64,000 nucleotides of DNA, from positions 67,944,142 through 68,008,141 of the forward strand of contig JAPWDM010000003.1 in the NCBI GenBank assembly GCA_035578155.1, read 5' to 3'. How positions within the stretch are numbered: position 1 is the first letter of the stretch; each line of letters begins with the position of its first letter. Origin of the DNA: Brachynemurus nebulosus (taxonomy: Eukaryota > Arthropoda > Insecta > Neuroptera > Myrmeleontidae). The notes under the pieces were generated by a model. The model searched no databases. It had not been told where the DNA came from and saw only the letters and a list, made by a program, of their open reading frames with translations. Positions 1 to 11,931 of the stretch are shown one piece after another. Both the position numbers and the translations under genes were made by a program.

Positions 1-55
1 GCAATAAGTGCGGGAAATTGTCGATTGCCCACGAAAGCGAAGTTCCTTAGACTCA
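1..55. repeat. partial copy of the GTGCGG palindromic repeat
   Basis: The first 55 bases match the left arm of the two tandem palindromic units near 30.7 and 30.9 kb (shared words such as GCAATAAGTGCGGGAAATTG and GAGCGAAGTT with few changes). The copy is cut by the window edge on one side and diverges after about base 50. Confidence 0.6.
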
Positions 56-149
56 TGCCCGAATTTAAGCCTACTAGAATACCTCTCTTTACGCATATGT
101 ATCGAAAATAACTATAAACATACGTTTCTAAGTATTTTAAAAAAAAAAA

Positions 150-280
150 TGTAAATTTGCATCATAACTCAAAAACCATAAAAGCTATAAAGTCTCTTCG
201 GTGTCTATGATTCCTACGGGAACAATTTTTCGAGCAGATCAACAGTATTGGTGCAATAAAAATGGAAAATCTAAAAATTA
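150..280 (+). repeat. dispersed repeat, copy 1 (second copy near 38.7 kb)
   Basis: A stretch containing AAACCATAAAAGCTATAA, then AACAATTTTTCGA, then GCAATAAAAATGG is found again in the same order and orientation at about 38708-38855. Family unknown. No gene is visible from here to 3.27 kb; this part otherwise holds a lone hAT-like end (about 1352) and a diverged direct repeat. Confidence 0.5.
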
Positions 281-1351
281 TATAACTTATCCTGTGTATA
301 CAGATGATTTATATATAGTAAAATATGTTGATTATTATTAAATTAAAATCTGGATGGGTGCATTGAATTTTTATTGGAATATTGCAATAATTAAAATGAT
401 TGAAAAATATAACAAATATTGGTTTTTGATTAAATTTAATTAGTTCAACAATGCCTTTAATTAAAACTCATTGAAAAATTATTAAAAACATTATTTCGTT
501 CATAATTTAATTTATAACTACAATACAGAATGCGTCCTACATAATTAATTTTGTTATATAGGTACTTTTTTGTAATTAGTAATAGTATATTACGTGATTG
601 CATATTACACACGAGCGAAAAAGTTACGCAAGAGCCGCGCAGCTTTATAAGTCATTTTGAGTCTTTTACTGACGCACTCATTTTGAAAAAGAACATTGCC
701 TCAACCATTGAATATGACACACTCATTTTGGAAATGTGTTCTTATCGCAATACAAAGTAATACTGGCATCTCAAGCACAAAGCGTAGTAGTCTATTCTAT
801 CCTTCAACGAATGGCACAGTAGTGGAGCTTCCTAATGGTTTTCTCTTGAAACAGTCCAGCCGACGCTCTTGTGTGATAGACTGTACGATTCCAGACCATG
901 AGTCCAGAGCATGATGTCCAGAAATTAAAATAAGCTACCTTCTTTTAAAGCATCACAAAAACTCATTTTCGTTTTGAAACTTATTTAGATCTTCAATAAA
1001 TATTTGCACACTTATTAGAATTAATACTAAAGCTACCCATAATAAATAAAAATTGATATAGAAAAAATTATTTTTTTTCGACTAAGTTGTCATTTTGTTG
1101 TAAAATATGTTCGAATCTATTACTGATATTGGCAGCCATTACTAAAATATTTGACTTTACGTGCATACACATTATTATTATGTATATCGTCTTTATACGT
1201 GTTTTGCAACTACACATTATAGATACATATATCATTGCGTTTTTTCTCTTAGCGAATTTATTGTGAAGAGAATAATATGAATCATTTTATCGATTTCCAG
1301 TTGAACGATTTATGTTCTACGATACACGATAGCTGCGACGGCTTTCACCAC

Positions 1352-1375
1352 CAGGGCCGGATTCAGCAAGCAAGG
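1352..1375 (+). mobile_element. possible orphan hAT terminus
   Basis: CAGGGCCGGATTCAG matches the ends of the delimited hAT-like MITEs at 21393 and 34257. No partner end or target-site duplication is visible, so this is at best a relic. Confidence 0.35.
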
Positions 1376-1479
1376 GGTCACATATTTTCTAAAGGCTTCA
1401 TAATTCTTTGGAAATTGTAACAAAAATTGCACTGAAACTAGTATTAGGAGAACGATTTTGAAAACCTATAAATCGTTTT

Positions 1480-1700
1480 TAAAAATTTAAAAATTTTAGT
1501 AAACTTGATGACGTCATCAAAGAATAAAAATTTTCTATTCTCAAATGAAGGTTTATTGAAGTGATTTGAATTAAAGTGATGGTTGGGTAAGGATAATTTG
1601 GGTGTAAAATTTTCATTGTTGCCATCAGAATGACGTAACTCCTTTCAGAAATGTGACTGATTCGGTAGAAGTATACTTTCTAGTGGCTCTACGCACAGTA
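1480..1700 (+). repeat. diverged direct repeat, copy 1
   Basis: About 210 bp matches 2440-2690 in the same orientation: a TCATCAAA block, TGATTTGAATTA, TAAAATTTTCATT, ATCA(G/A)AATGACG, and AATGTGACTGATTC(G/A)GTAGAAGT occur in the same order and spacing. The family is not recognised. The copies are about 960 bp apart and clearly diverged. Confidence 0.7.
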
Positions 1701-2439
1701 TTCGATATAGTTAATTTAGCACGTCAAAAATAAACAACTATTATATTTAACTGAATTTGTATTTATTGTTTTTTTTTTTACGGACACTTGAGTTATAAAA
1801 TACAGAAATAAATAATTATACATTCATTTACTTATTTAAACAAACACGATAAACTATCTATGGGCTTTATTGAACGCCGTATGTCAAAAAGCTCTTCTCT
1901 GAATATTTGACGACCTGTAAAAATAATAAATACATTAATTATCAAACTCCGCACTTTAAATACATATTAATTGTAACTAAATAACTAAAGTAACGTTTAA
2001 AATACTTTTGAAATTCTTACTACATCTTGCAGTATAACTTTTCTTAATTACAAACTGGTATTTTAACAGTAACTTAATATACTTTAGTTTAAAGGAGCTA
2101 ATTAGTTGACTGTACAATAATATAAATAATAATATAGTTACGTACGTAGAGACATATCTTCAGAAGATGATTCCATTTTAACATTAACATAGTAACAACA
2201 CCTCATATACCTACTGTTGGTAACATGCACGGACATGTACGGGTGGTGTTGTCGTAATAAGTGTACCTACCCATTCAGTTACGCAAATAACATATTGGTT
2301 TAGACATCTGTTTTACTTTGTAAATATACCTTTGGTTTCGTTAGATCGGTCATATCGAATACTGTTCTATGTGCCTAATTTTGGTACAAATGCAAAGAAC
2401 GACTTCGAAAATCCATAGGTAGTTAACTTCGAGTTTCAT

Positions 2440-2690
2440 CATTTTGTTATTTTATTTGCTGTTTTTAAGGCCCTGAAAAATTCTAGTAAATTTCATGTGG
2501 TCATCAAATTAAAAAAATTTCCGTTTTCTCCAATCAAGCTTTACTCAAATGATTTGAATTAGGGCGATTAGTAGAATTAGGTTAATTGGGTGATAAAATT
2601 TTCATTTTCGCTATCAAAATGACGCAATTCCTTTTCGAAATGTGACTGATTCAGTAGAAGTCGCTTTTCTAGTGACCTACGTGGCTGATT
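2440..2690 (+). repeat. diverged direct repeat, copy 2
   Basis: Partner of the repeat at 1480-1700, same orientation. Between this and the piggyBac-like element at 3276 I see only AT-rich DNA with a C-run near 2800 and no coding signal. Confidence 0.7.
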
Positions 2691-3275
2691 TTGTTACTGA
2701 AAACCTATCATTTTATTTGCGGATTACCATCAAATAAGCCACGATACAGCTTGAATTTGTCTTCGTGCAGGGGAGGGCACTATGACCCCCATGTTACCCC
2801 CCCCCCACAGTGTATCCACGCTCGTTTAATATGTATGTGTGTTCAATGTTCCATGGTTACTTTACTTGTGCCATTACTGTAGCCGACTTGATTTCATTTT
2901 TTTTTTTTCGTAAATGAAAAATACAATATAAAGAACTGCCTGACGCGATGCGATGATGAAAAACTGAATAGACGAACGAATGATACGTTTGATGAAAATG
3001 TAGAAAACGATCATTTTCCTATACTCATATTTATTCATAACGGTTGAAAAAATTTTTGTTGTCCTACACGTACGTGTAAACGGACTCAATATTCACAATT
3101 CTTTTCGTTCGGTCTTGCTCTTATTCGGTCCGTTCGTCCATTCGTTTAGATGTCGATTCGTTTTGGATGTGGATAAATCAACCGATACTTGTGTGTTAGT
3201 ACGATACGTAAAGCGTAAACGGTCGAAATAGTCGAATTTGATAAAATTGGTCGTAAATTCATTTTCAATGTTTAA

Positions 3276-4195
3276 CCCTAGAATCATACGTTGGTCTACG
3301 AGTCAAGTTAATCATACAACGGCGTCGTTTCGACGAATGGACTTTTTACGGGGAGTTTTAGAGTTTATTTGCAAAAAACATTTTTTTTACATAACAATAC
3401 TACAAAAACGAACAAAATATTTAAAAAAATTGGATTTGGAAAAATTTCTTAATATAAATATTTATTAATTTTTTTAATCTTTTTATCAAAGCATATTTTC
3501 ATAATAAAAATTAAAAAATAGATAAATACATAAGTTGTATCATAAAACATGTGTTTCAAATAATTAATTTATGAACTATTATGAGTCAGTGGACATGTGT
3601 GACTTTACAGAATGTGAAATTTCTCAGTCATAAATATTCCTATAGATATGTAGTTATTTCCCCATTAGGCACATTTGTAAATTTTCTAAAATTTGTTAGT
3701 AATTTTTCGAATAAGATCTCAAAAAATAATAAAAATTAAAATATTTTCCACAAAATAAATTGTTAACCTTTTATTAAGTCACTTGAAACGCATTCTTTAG
3801 TTCTCGATTCAATATATTAAAACTTCAGTATTATGTCGTCTCTATAAGTCAAACAGCTGTAATCATCTTTCATATTATCATAATCATTGAATAAATTAAT
3901 TATAACATCCATATCTTTAATAAATTTTAGAAAAATTAGGAAAACTTTTATATGTGGAGTACAAAATCTTTAAAAAAAAATATAGGTTAATCATACATCG
4001 TCGTCCTTTTGACGCACACTATTTCAGTATAAAAAAAGACAATAGCTATAAACAAAATTTATACGTCTTATGTGTTATAATAACAAATAAATTAGATAAC
4101 AGAAGTTTCACAGCAAGCAGGTACCGACAAGTCACAGTATTGGAGCAGGTAGAGAAGTTCGTTCGTCGTTTTAACGAGTACGTATGATTCTAGGG
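3276..4195 (+). mobile_element. piggyBac-like non-autonomous element, copy 1
   Basis: TTAA (3272-3275) is followed by CCCTAGAATCATACG, and the other end reads CGTATGATTCTAGGG followed by TTAA (4196-4199). A TTAA target with CCCTAGA termini is the hallmark of piggyBac elements. The 920-bp interior has no transposase ORF. Subterminal words of the type ATCATACA.CG.CGTC and GTCGTTTTGACG recur just inside both ends. A near-identical copy in opposite orientation lies at 5384-6315 and an internally deleted one at 20681. Confidence 0.9.
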
Positions 4196-4769
4196 TTAAA
4201 GAATATTTAAAAACATTTCGACATCGGTTTCGATTTCGGTTACGGATATGTAATAATTTCGGATAATGCTTCGGATACAGTTACGATTACGAGTAATTGT
4301 TTTTAGTGGATATTATTTTTTTCTTAGAAGAAAATGAAAAATTACATTAGAAAAACGAACAATGTATCAACGAAAATCTATCAAAAAAAATGTCTGCAGC
4401 AATTAAAATTTTCTTCACTTAAAACTCTGCTTTCCGATGACAGTTCTTTCTAATTATCAGAAATATATCCGAACTTTTTCTTTTGCCAATTAAGGATATT
4501 AAAATCTTGCTCAGTGTGACGGGTTCAAAATTTTGAATTTGTGAAATATGAATGCTTACAATTTTACTATAACTTTTTAATTCTACTAGATGGAAGCGCC
4601 AGATTGGGAGGGATTTAATATTTGTAAAGTTTAATAATAAAGTGATTTGACTTAACTTTATAAGGTCATTTCTTGAAGAAATGTTATCCTGGCGGAAAAT
4701 AGTTATAAAACCATGATCATTTTATAAGCTCTGATTTTGTCCCGAATCATTTTCTCCGTGAAACTGGAA

Positions 4770-5215
4770 AAGTACAAAATACGCTGCCAATGGGTGTGGC
4801 ACACAGGTTCCTCGTACTCGTAAAAGACTTTAAAACAGTATTCGACTAAATATGTATACCGTGAAATTATATTTTCGCCTTAAAGTTCATAAAAAATTGT
4901 TGTAACTCAAAATACTTAAAGGCTAAATTATAAAAAAATAGCAAAAATTTTTTAGAAACTAACCCCCCAAGATACTGTATTTCATTAAGAATAATGGAAT
5001 AGTTCAGAAGTTATGCCACTTGGTGTAAATTGGCGACACACAGACGGACAGACAGACGGACGGACTGACAGACACCAAACCAAAATTGTTTAGGAAGCTC
5101 TAAAACGTAAAATGTGCGTAAAAAATTTTATTTTGGAGGGAAAATTTTTTTTATTTTTCAAAAGTGATCACAATGCTTCCGCTACTTTAGTAGTCTCAGA
5201 AGCAAAATTGGTCAG
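4770..5215 (-). repeat. dispersed repeat with GACAGACGGACAGAC tract, copy 1
   Basis: Contains GTGTGGCACACAGGTTCCTCG, TACTCGTAAAAGAC, a CAGACGGACAGACAGACGGA tract and GTGATCACAATGCTTCCGCT. The same modules occur in reverse order and opposite strand at 27100-27800, with a partial copy at 56331. This is a widespread-looking insect repeat type, but I cannot name the family. No ORF of note. Confidence 0.75.
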
Positions 5216-5383
5216 AAAGTAATATTTCACCCCATCTCTTTTCTCAAAGTAGGATACACGATACTCGTTGGAGGTGGGGGAGACTTCATAATTTATTATC
5301 GCCACTTAAACTACAATTTTATGAAAAAAAAAATTAGGTGGGAATTTTTTCTAGTTAAAAATACTTGGCACTTGGTCTATTAG

Positions 5384-6315
5384 TCCTAGAATCATACATC
5401 CTCGTCAAAACGACGAACGAACTTCTCTACCTGCTCCAATACTACAACTTGTCGTTGCCTGCTTGCTGTGAAACTTGTGTTATCTAATTTATTTGTTATT
5501 ATAACACATAAGACGTATAAATTTTGTTTATAGCTATTGTCATTTTTTTTTTATACTGAAATAGTGTGCGTCAAAAGGACGACGATGTATGATTAACCTA
5601 TATTTTTTTTTAAAAATTTTGTACTCCACATATAAAAGTTTTCCTAATTTTTCTAAAATTTATTAAAGATATGGATGTTATAATTAATTTATTCAATGAT
5701 TATGATAATATGAAATATGATTACAGCTGTTTGACTTATAGAGACGACATAATACTGAAGTTTGAATATATTGAATCGAAAACTAAAGAATGCGTTTCAA
5801 GTGACTTAATAAAAGGTTAACAATTTATTTTGTGGAAAATATTTTAATTTTTATTATTTTTTGAGATCTTATTCGAAAAATTACTAACAAATTTTAGAAA
5901 ATTTACAAATGTGCCTAATGGGGAAATAACTACATATCTATAGGAATATTTATGACTGAGAAATTTCACATTCTGTAAAGTCACACATGTTCACTGACTC
6001 ATAATAGTTCATAAATTAATTACTTGAAAGACATGTTTTATGATACAACTTATGTATTTATCTATTTTTTAATTTTTATAGTGAAAATATGCTTTGATAA
6101 AAAGATTAAAAAAATTAATAAATATTTATATTAAGAAATTTTTCCAAATCCAATTTTTTTAAATATTTTGTTCGTTTTTGTAGTATTGTTATGTAAAAAA
6201 AATGTTTTTTGCAAATAAACTCTAAAACTCCCCGTAAAAAGTCCATTCGTCGAAACGACGCCGATGTATGATTCTAGCCGATGTATGACTCGCAGACCAA
6301 CGTATGATTCTAGGG
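5384..6315 (-). mobile_element. piggyBac-like non-autonomous element, copy 2 (inverted)
   Basis: Reverse-oriented copy of the 3276 element. The right end is intact (GATTCTAGGG followed by TTAA at 6316-6319). The left end has decayed: TTAG replaces TTAA and TCCTAGAA replaces CCCTAGAA. The interior matches copy 1 with small differences over its whole length. The two copies face each other across about 1.2 kb, forming a large inverted repeat. Confidence 0.88.
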
Positions 6316-6736
6316 TTAATGTTGTAACAGCTAAATTTACGAAAATTCCATCAAAAATTATCAGCCAATTTTTATAAGTTTACCTATAAAGTATAAATAT
6401 ATCAACATAGTGTGTAATATATGGGTACATATTATGCATATAGTCCAACGGCAAATATTAAAGGCAAAAGAACGAATATCAAATATTTTCTTGTCTATTG
6501 ATAATATGTTGATGATGGATGCTAAACATTGATATTTGTAGGCAGATAGGCCGAGAAGATATCTTCTACATTATTATAACAATTTCTTTGCCGAAACGAA
6601 ACCGTATTGTAGGTATTATTCACAAATCTTTGAAGTTTAAAAAGGTAATAATAAATAAAAAAAAAAACAACTTTATGCTGCCGAGTATAAATCAGTAAAA
6701 GAAAATGTGGGTGCCTTAGATAAGTGTAAATTTAAT

Positions 6737-8134
6737 ACCTCTATCACGCAGCCATCCTATACGTAACAAAGCGAAATTTTCAGTTTTTCCCGGAAAACAG
6801 TTTACATAGGATATAATGATACAAAACCTATTGTATGATGTGATTATTTTCGTTCTTTACGATGATGTAAAAAAAAATTGTTATTATTACATTTTGATAA
6901 ATTTTGGTAAAAACAAAATCATTGATGAAAAAGGCGCAAAATATCCGGTTTTTGTGAATCGGACGCGACTAGCTACACAGTAAAAAAATTTGTGTTCTGC
7001 GTAAAAAAAAAAAACTAGTGGTTAAAATTTTTGTGTTAAATAAGTAACACAACCCTGCGTTAATGTAACATTTCGTGTTTGTGTTAAATGAAAATATTAA
7101 CACAAATTTCGATTTAACAGAATAAAAATGTTAACCTGTTTTGAACAGCAAGGAAGTAACACAATATTTGTGTAGAGCAAAAGAATGCTATAAGTACCTA
7201 ACTTACATTACAATATATATAGCTATCAAAATATATATAATAAAAAAGATGAGAGTAGTTCTTATTATTAAACAAAACCGAAAAATTATAAGTTTTTTCA
7301 GTTATTGACGAATATAGTTTTATTAAACGTTTAAAATTGCAACAATTTTCTTACATTTCAAAACTATTTTGTTACAGATTCAGGTACAAAAAATCATGTA
7401 AGCTTACTTGAGATTGTATTATATAACATACAATCTCGTAAGCTTACATTATTTTTTTAAACTGAATCTGTAACAAAATGACTTTAAAATGTAAGAAAAT
7501 TGTTTCATTTTTAAACGTTTAATAAAACTATATTCGTCAATAACTGAAAAAACTTATAATTTTTCGGTTTTGTTTAATAATCAGAAGTACTCTCATCTTT
7601 TTTATTATAAATATTTTAGTACATATATATGGAAACAAATAAGAATTTTTACAAAGGACTGACTTACTTTGCGTTCTTTCTCATTTATAATAATGTATGA
7701 ACAAAATCGTCATAATTTTTGACGATTTTCAAATATCTTAAGTGGAAGTAAAATATTGAATAAAAAAGTTTAACAACTAACTCTGATAAATCTGAAAAAT
7801 TAACACAAAATGTATGTCCTCTTGTGCGTTAAATCATTAACACAAATCTTGTGTATAGATTTGACACATATGCTTTGTGTTAAAATAACACAAAATATTG
7901 AGTGGACCGTTCTGGACATGTGAAATGTGTTAATTTTAACACAGATTTTTTACTGTGTATAGCGAACTCATCCAAGGTTTTCGGATTTCAAATGTTTTCA
8001 CTAAATTTCATAAATATCGTAAAGGTCTGCGGGCAGTGGGCACCACAAAACAAATTTTTATCACACTCCCGAGGCTCAAGTCCCATCCTGACGGTGGCTG
8101 TAATAATGGAATTTTCTTTCTGGAAATTTGCTAT
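6737..8134 (+). mobile_element. TAGCGAA-family repeat, split by a TA-target MITE
   Basis: The left half (6737-6974: GCAGCCATCCTATACG, then GCGAAATTTTCAG) and right half (7958-8134: GCGAACTCATCCAAGG ... GGTGGCTGTAATAATGG) together make one copy of a repeat also found at 10366, 26507, 51637 and 60838. The two halves are separated exactly by the MITE at 6976-7957, so the repeat was already present when the MITE arrived. No coding capacity is seen in any copy. Confidence 0.75.
6976..7957 (+). mobile_element. TA-target foldback MITE, CACAGTAAAAAA family, copy 1
   Basis: Flanked by TA on both sides (6974-6975, 7958-7959), with termini CACAGTAAAAAA and TTTTTTACTGTG, which suggests a Tc1/mariner-type target preference. 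The interior is one giant near-palindrome: about 7222-7410 pairs with about 7430-7625 around a short centre near 7425, so a transcript would form a hairpin with arms of nearly 200 nt. No ORF. A second copy is at 58809-59809. Confidence 0.88.
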
Positions 8135-8304
8135 AAAAATGTTCATATATTTATAAAATATATGTTAAGTTCATATACACTAATTCTTTTTTAACTATAG
8201 AAAACTTGAAAACAGATGTTAGATAAATTTAAAAGTTTTATAGAAAACTTCATTTTTTAATTAAATTGTATATTACACGTATTAATGTATTTTTATTTAT
8301 GTAA

Positions 8305-8345
8305 TATACTAACCGAAGTACCCAGCGTTGCTCGGGATTTACGTA
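8305..8345 (-). mobile_element. Helitron-like 3' terminus relic
   Basis: On the minus strand this reads CCCGAGCAACGCTGGG, then TACTTCGGTTAGT. A GC-rich hairpin a few bases before CTAGT is the typical Helitron 3' end; here CTAG has become TTAG. The extent of the element to the right is unclear. Nothing else is seen up to 8870. Confidence 0.5.
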
Positions 8346-8870
8346 GAGTGAAGAGACTTAATTTATTTTTCATGATTATAATAACTATGAATCGAATTTG
8401 TGATTTACCATTGTGATGTGATCTGTAATTAATTGTTCTTGCTATCCCTTGGAGGTCGCAAGCCTTTGAGAATCACTTATCTAAACAACCGAAAGTCAGC
8501 TCGTAGAACATTTAGATTTTTCAAGTGAAAATTTAATAAACTAAGTATTTCAACATAATTGAGATTTCATTTTGAATTCCGTTGTAAAATTTTTCTGACT
8601 TAATTAATATCTTCTCTCTAGAGAAATACCATTTCAAAACAATTAATATTTCTCCTTGGAAATCATCCATAAAATACGTCAAGCAAAATTTGAGCATTTT
8701 TGACGCGTCTCTTCTCCATTGTCATTCTGCATCACATTTCTGCCAACCCCCTCCCTAATGATACGTCACAAAACCTAGACACCTCTCCTTGCTCCGCCAA
8801 AACGAATGATTATTTTTATTGGTGCAGATACAAAAATTATATCAAAACAATTTTATAGACATCATTCAAA

Positions 8871-9017
8871 TTATTAACAATGCTTGCAGTTTCCCTCGAC
8901 TTATAGACAAACTGTACGTATGTAGATATTGCTACAGTACCACACAGCACGTATGACCGTTGGTACATACGTATGTTTCGTTTGTAAGTCGAGGAAAACT
9001 GCGAGCATTGTTAATAA
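8871..9017. mobile_element. short inverted-repeat MITE
   Basis: TTATTAACAATGC(T)TGCAGTTT at the left and its complement AAAACTGCGAGCATTGTTAATAA at the right, continuing into CTCGACTTA / TAAGTCGAG, give arms of about 40 bp around a loop that itself contains ACGTATG repeats. Target-site duplication not resolved. From here to about 10.07 kb I see AT-rich DNA with no gene. Confidence 0.7.
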
Positions 9018-10074
9018 CTTAAAACGTCAATAAGTCGAGTGACGATCGTATAAGACAAAATCCTTATTATTCTTTCACAATTTACTCTACTATAATAATT
9101 ATTAAAATAAAAACTAACATAGAAAAATAATAAAATTGATCTACATACCCTCCTCCCTCTTATTGCGTACGTATTTTTATTCACGCGGTGTTTTGACAAC
9201 GTTATAATTCGTTGCGTACATTTTTAAAGTGTGAGGTTACAGGGCAGTCATATATTTCTTCAAATAACTTCGTCACTTATTACACAGATGCCTAACGCAT
9301 AGAAATGAGAATTCACGCCTGACTACTACATATTTATAATATTATCTACCTATACGTTCTATTTTTTTTTCGAAACCAGACACACTAGAAAGTGAATTAA
9401 ATAATGATGGCATCATAGAATACATTAACAATACTTTATTACATTACGAGAATAAAGTTCATAAGAAAATGTAGATGAAAAAGTTTGGAAAGAAAATTAC
9501 TTTTGCCAATCATTCCAGCAACGTGTCTAAGAGCTCTTTCGTTGTATATTCATCTGCTCCGTTCGGCGCTCGCTGTTCGTTCAATAAGTTTTTTGTTGTA
9601 TTATCATTAGTTTTTTGTTTAACTCCGAAATCAATATGCAGCACGTTGAGAGAGAATGTGTGTCTGTCTACCTCAACGCCAACAGATCGTCATTCAGCTC
9701 TTGAGTAGCTTGAGTGTAGCTATAGTATTGGAAAAATATAATGCTATGTATTTTTTTTTTAAATATACTTATCAATTGAATCATTATAGATATCAACTGT
9801 TCGCTATCTGTGGTGGTTAGTTAAAACTGGAAAAGTCAATTGTGCCAAATTGACTATGTGCTGGGAGAAGGAAATACTTGTATGCAGGGATGGATTAACC
9901 CAATTTGAGGTCCCTAGACCTCATCTCCACAACATATAGAGCATATAAAAAATATAAAACAATAAACAAATTTTAAATATTGAATCAAATATCCAAAACA
10001 GACACTTTGACTGGACTCTTCAAAAAACCAGGCGCTAGCTATTTGGCTCATTTGTCTATCCGATGATCCAGCCT

Positions 10075-10216
10075 GGAGTGTCGATATTCATCTGAATTAC
10101 ATGGCAGACCAAGTGGTCGGAACACGACATTTCATACTACACGACCTAATGTTATTCCAATTAAAGACGGAAACGCTTCCAGGCTACAAGAATTCTATTT
10201 AAAATTATAGAATGTT
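10075..10216 (+). repeat. 160-bp repeat unit 1
   Basis: Unit with GTGTCGATATT, CCAAGTGGTCGG, ACGACATTTCATA and ACGACCTAATGTTATTCC. It recurs at 10835 and 11000. Units 2 and 3 are adjacent at a spacing of about 166 bp; unit 1 is separated from unit 2 by the TAGCGAA-family insertion. Confidence 0.8.
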
Positions 10217-10365
10217 TGAAAATGAACTGACGGTTCGAAACAACATTGTCACAGTTTCAAAATAAAAGTGGTATTTTTGCGAAGTAAAATATTTGTTTAT
10301 TATTTACAAATATGGAATACCATAAAGTAACGCTCAAATCTATTAATATTTCTCTAATGCGTAAA

Positions 10366-10833
10366 ATACCCCTGTCGCATCATCCTGCATAACATAGCGA
10401 ATTTCCGTTTATAAAAATTAGTTTTTCTCGGAAACTAGTTGACATAGAACAATAGTTTAAAGACCTTTTTTATGTAATTTTTTCTCTTCTTTTAAATGGT
10501 GTAAAAAAATTTCGCAAAAATTGTTGATTAAGTGGAAATTTTGCCAAAAAACTAATTTTTTGCAAGAACAAAAACCATGTTCCTGGCATCCGACGTATCT
10601 CGCTAACGAACTTGTCCAACGGTTTGGCATTTCCAACATTTTCACCAAATTTCGTAAACCTAGGACATTTCGTTCGAGAGTTATCGTGCGGACACATATA
10701 TACATGAATATATACGTGAATATTATTTTTGGTTTCTAGGGACCTCAAAACAAATTTCTGCCATAGTCCCGGGCTCAACTCGCGTCATGACAGTGGCTGT
10801 AATAGCTGAATTCCATTCTGGAAATTCACTAAA
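10366..10833 (+). mobile_element. TAGCGAA-family repeat, full-looking copy
   Basis: Begins near CCCCTGTCGCATCATCCTGC, includes ATAGCGAATTTCCG, and ends GTGGCTGTAATAGCTGAA ... GGAAATTCACTA. Internal TAGCGAATTTCC near the left end is the complement of GGAAATTCGCTA at the right end. It sits between two units of a tandem repeat, which gives an approximate empty site (the junction of units 2 and 3 near 10997) and suggests an element of about 465 bp. Superfamily unknown; no ORF. Confidence 0.75.
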
Positions 10834-10834
10834 A

Positions 10835-11140
10835 GTGTCGATATTTGTCGAAATTACATGGTCGGCCAAGTGGTCGCCAAACGACATTTCATATTACACG
10901 ACCTAATGTTATTCCAATTAATGACGGAAATGATTCCAGCCTATTAGAATTCTATTCAGAGTTGAATAATTGCTTTTAAACATTTCTCTAGTGCTTAAAA
11001 ATGTGTCGATATTTGTCTAAATTATGTGTTCGGCCAAATGGTCGGAAAACGACATTTCATATTGCACGACCTAATGTTATTCCAATTAATGGCGGGAATG
11101 ATTCCAGGCTATAAAAATTCTATTCAGATTTAAAGAATTA
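10835..11140 (+). repeat. 160-bp repeat units 2 and 3 in tandem
   Basis: Two copies of the unit described at 10075, each with GGTCGG, ACGACATTTCATATT and CCTAATGTTATTCCAATTAAT in register. Unit 2 starts at about 10835 and unit 3 at about 11000. Similarity is high enough to read by eye. Confidence 0.85.
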
Positions 11141-11503
11141 CTTTCAGAGATTCCTCTAATGCTTAAAGTGGCCTGGACATAATTAATAAGATCAGTCGTT
11201 AACCATTAAAAAAAAAAAAATAATACTGATAGTGCCGCCTGAAAATCAAAACATTAAATTTCCATCCCTTCAGAATGCGCACAGGCGGATTTTGTAAACG
11301 AAAAGCTGCTGGCGTTCGATAAGGGTGATGTGGAATTATGGTTACTAAAATTTGAAATGTTACTTAGAGTAAAAAAGCACAATTGTCAGTATTAAATCAT
11401 ATTTTTTCTTCATGTTTTTGTTACCACGATAATTCTTCCAGCATTCTAATATTATTCATTTTTGATTTATTTTATGCACTATATATATACAAAGTCTAAT
11501 TAA

Positions 11504-11931
11504 CTCTTTGCACTCAAGCAAAAAAAAAAAGTGAGTTGTAAATAGGCTGGTAAGACATGTAGCACATGACAACGACCGACGTTCTTTTTTTGACGGATTC
11601 TTTTGACGTTCTAACCTTGTTTCCCCAAATTTGAATACTAAATGCGCTAAATACGTCCTCAATGCTGTTTTTATTAGTTTTTAATTTTAAAAAGATAATT
11701 CAACGTGATTTTGTATTATTTTATTTACAATTTTTCTAATAAATGAATGTGTTTGCAGTTATTAAATAAAATATTCATGTAATGTGAAGTATGAGCAGTC
11801 ATAACAGTTCGACATTCAGTGTGTCATGTGGTACATGTCTTATGATCCAACAGACAAAATACCTTTAAATATGGTAGAGTTAATGGACAAACCACCTTGT
11901 CATGCTGTACATGTCTTATAAGCGCAAAGGG
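11504..11931 (+). mobile_element. piggyBac-like MITE with subterminal repeats
   Basis: TTAA (11500-11503) then CTCTTTGCACTCAAG; the other end is AAGCGCAAAGGG then TTAA (11932-11935). TTAA targets and CYCTTTG termini fit piggyBac. Just inside the ends lie repeats of TGTCATG.GGTACATGTCTTA in both orientations (near 11552, 11820 and 11897), possible transposase-binding sites. Length 428 bp, no ORF. The following 11940-13050 is AT-rich with a GC-richer patch near 12.69-12.86 kb and no gene that I can support. Confidence 0.85.
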
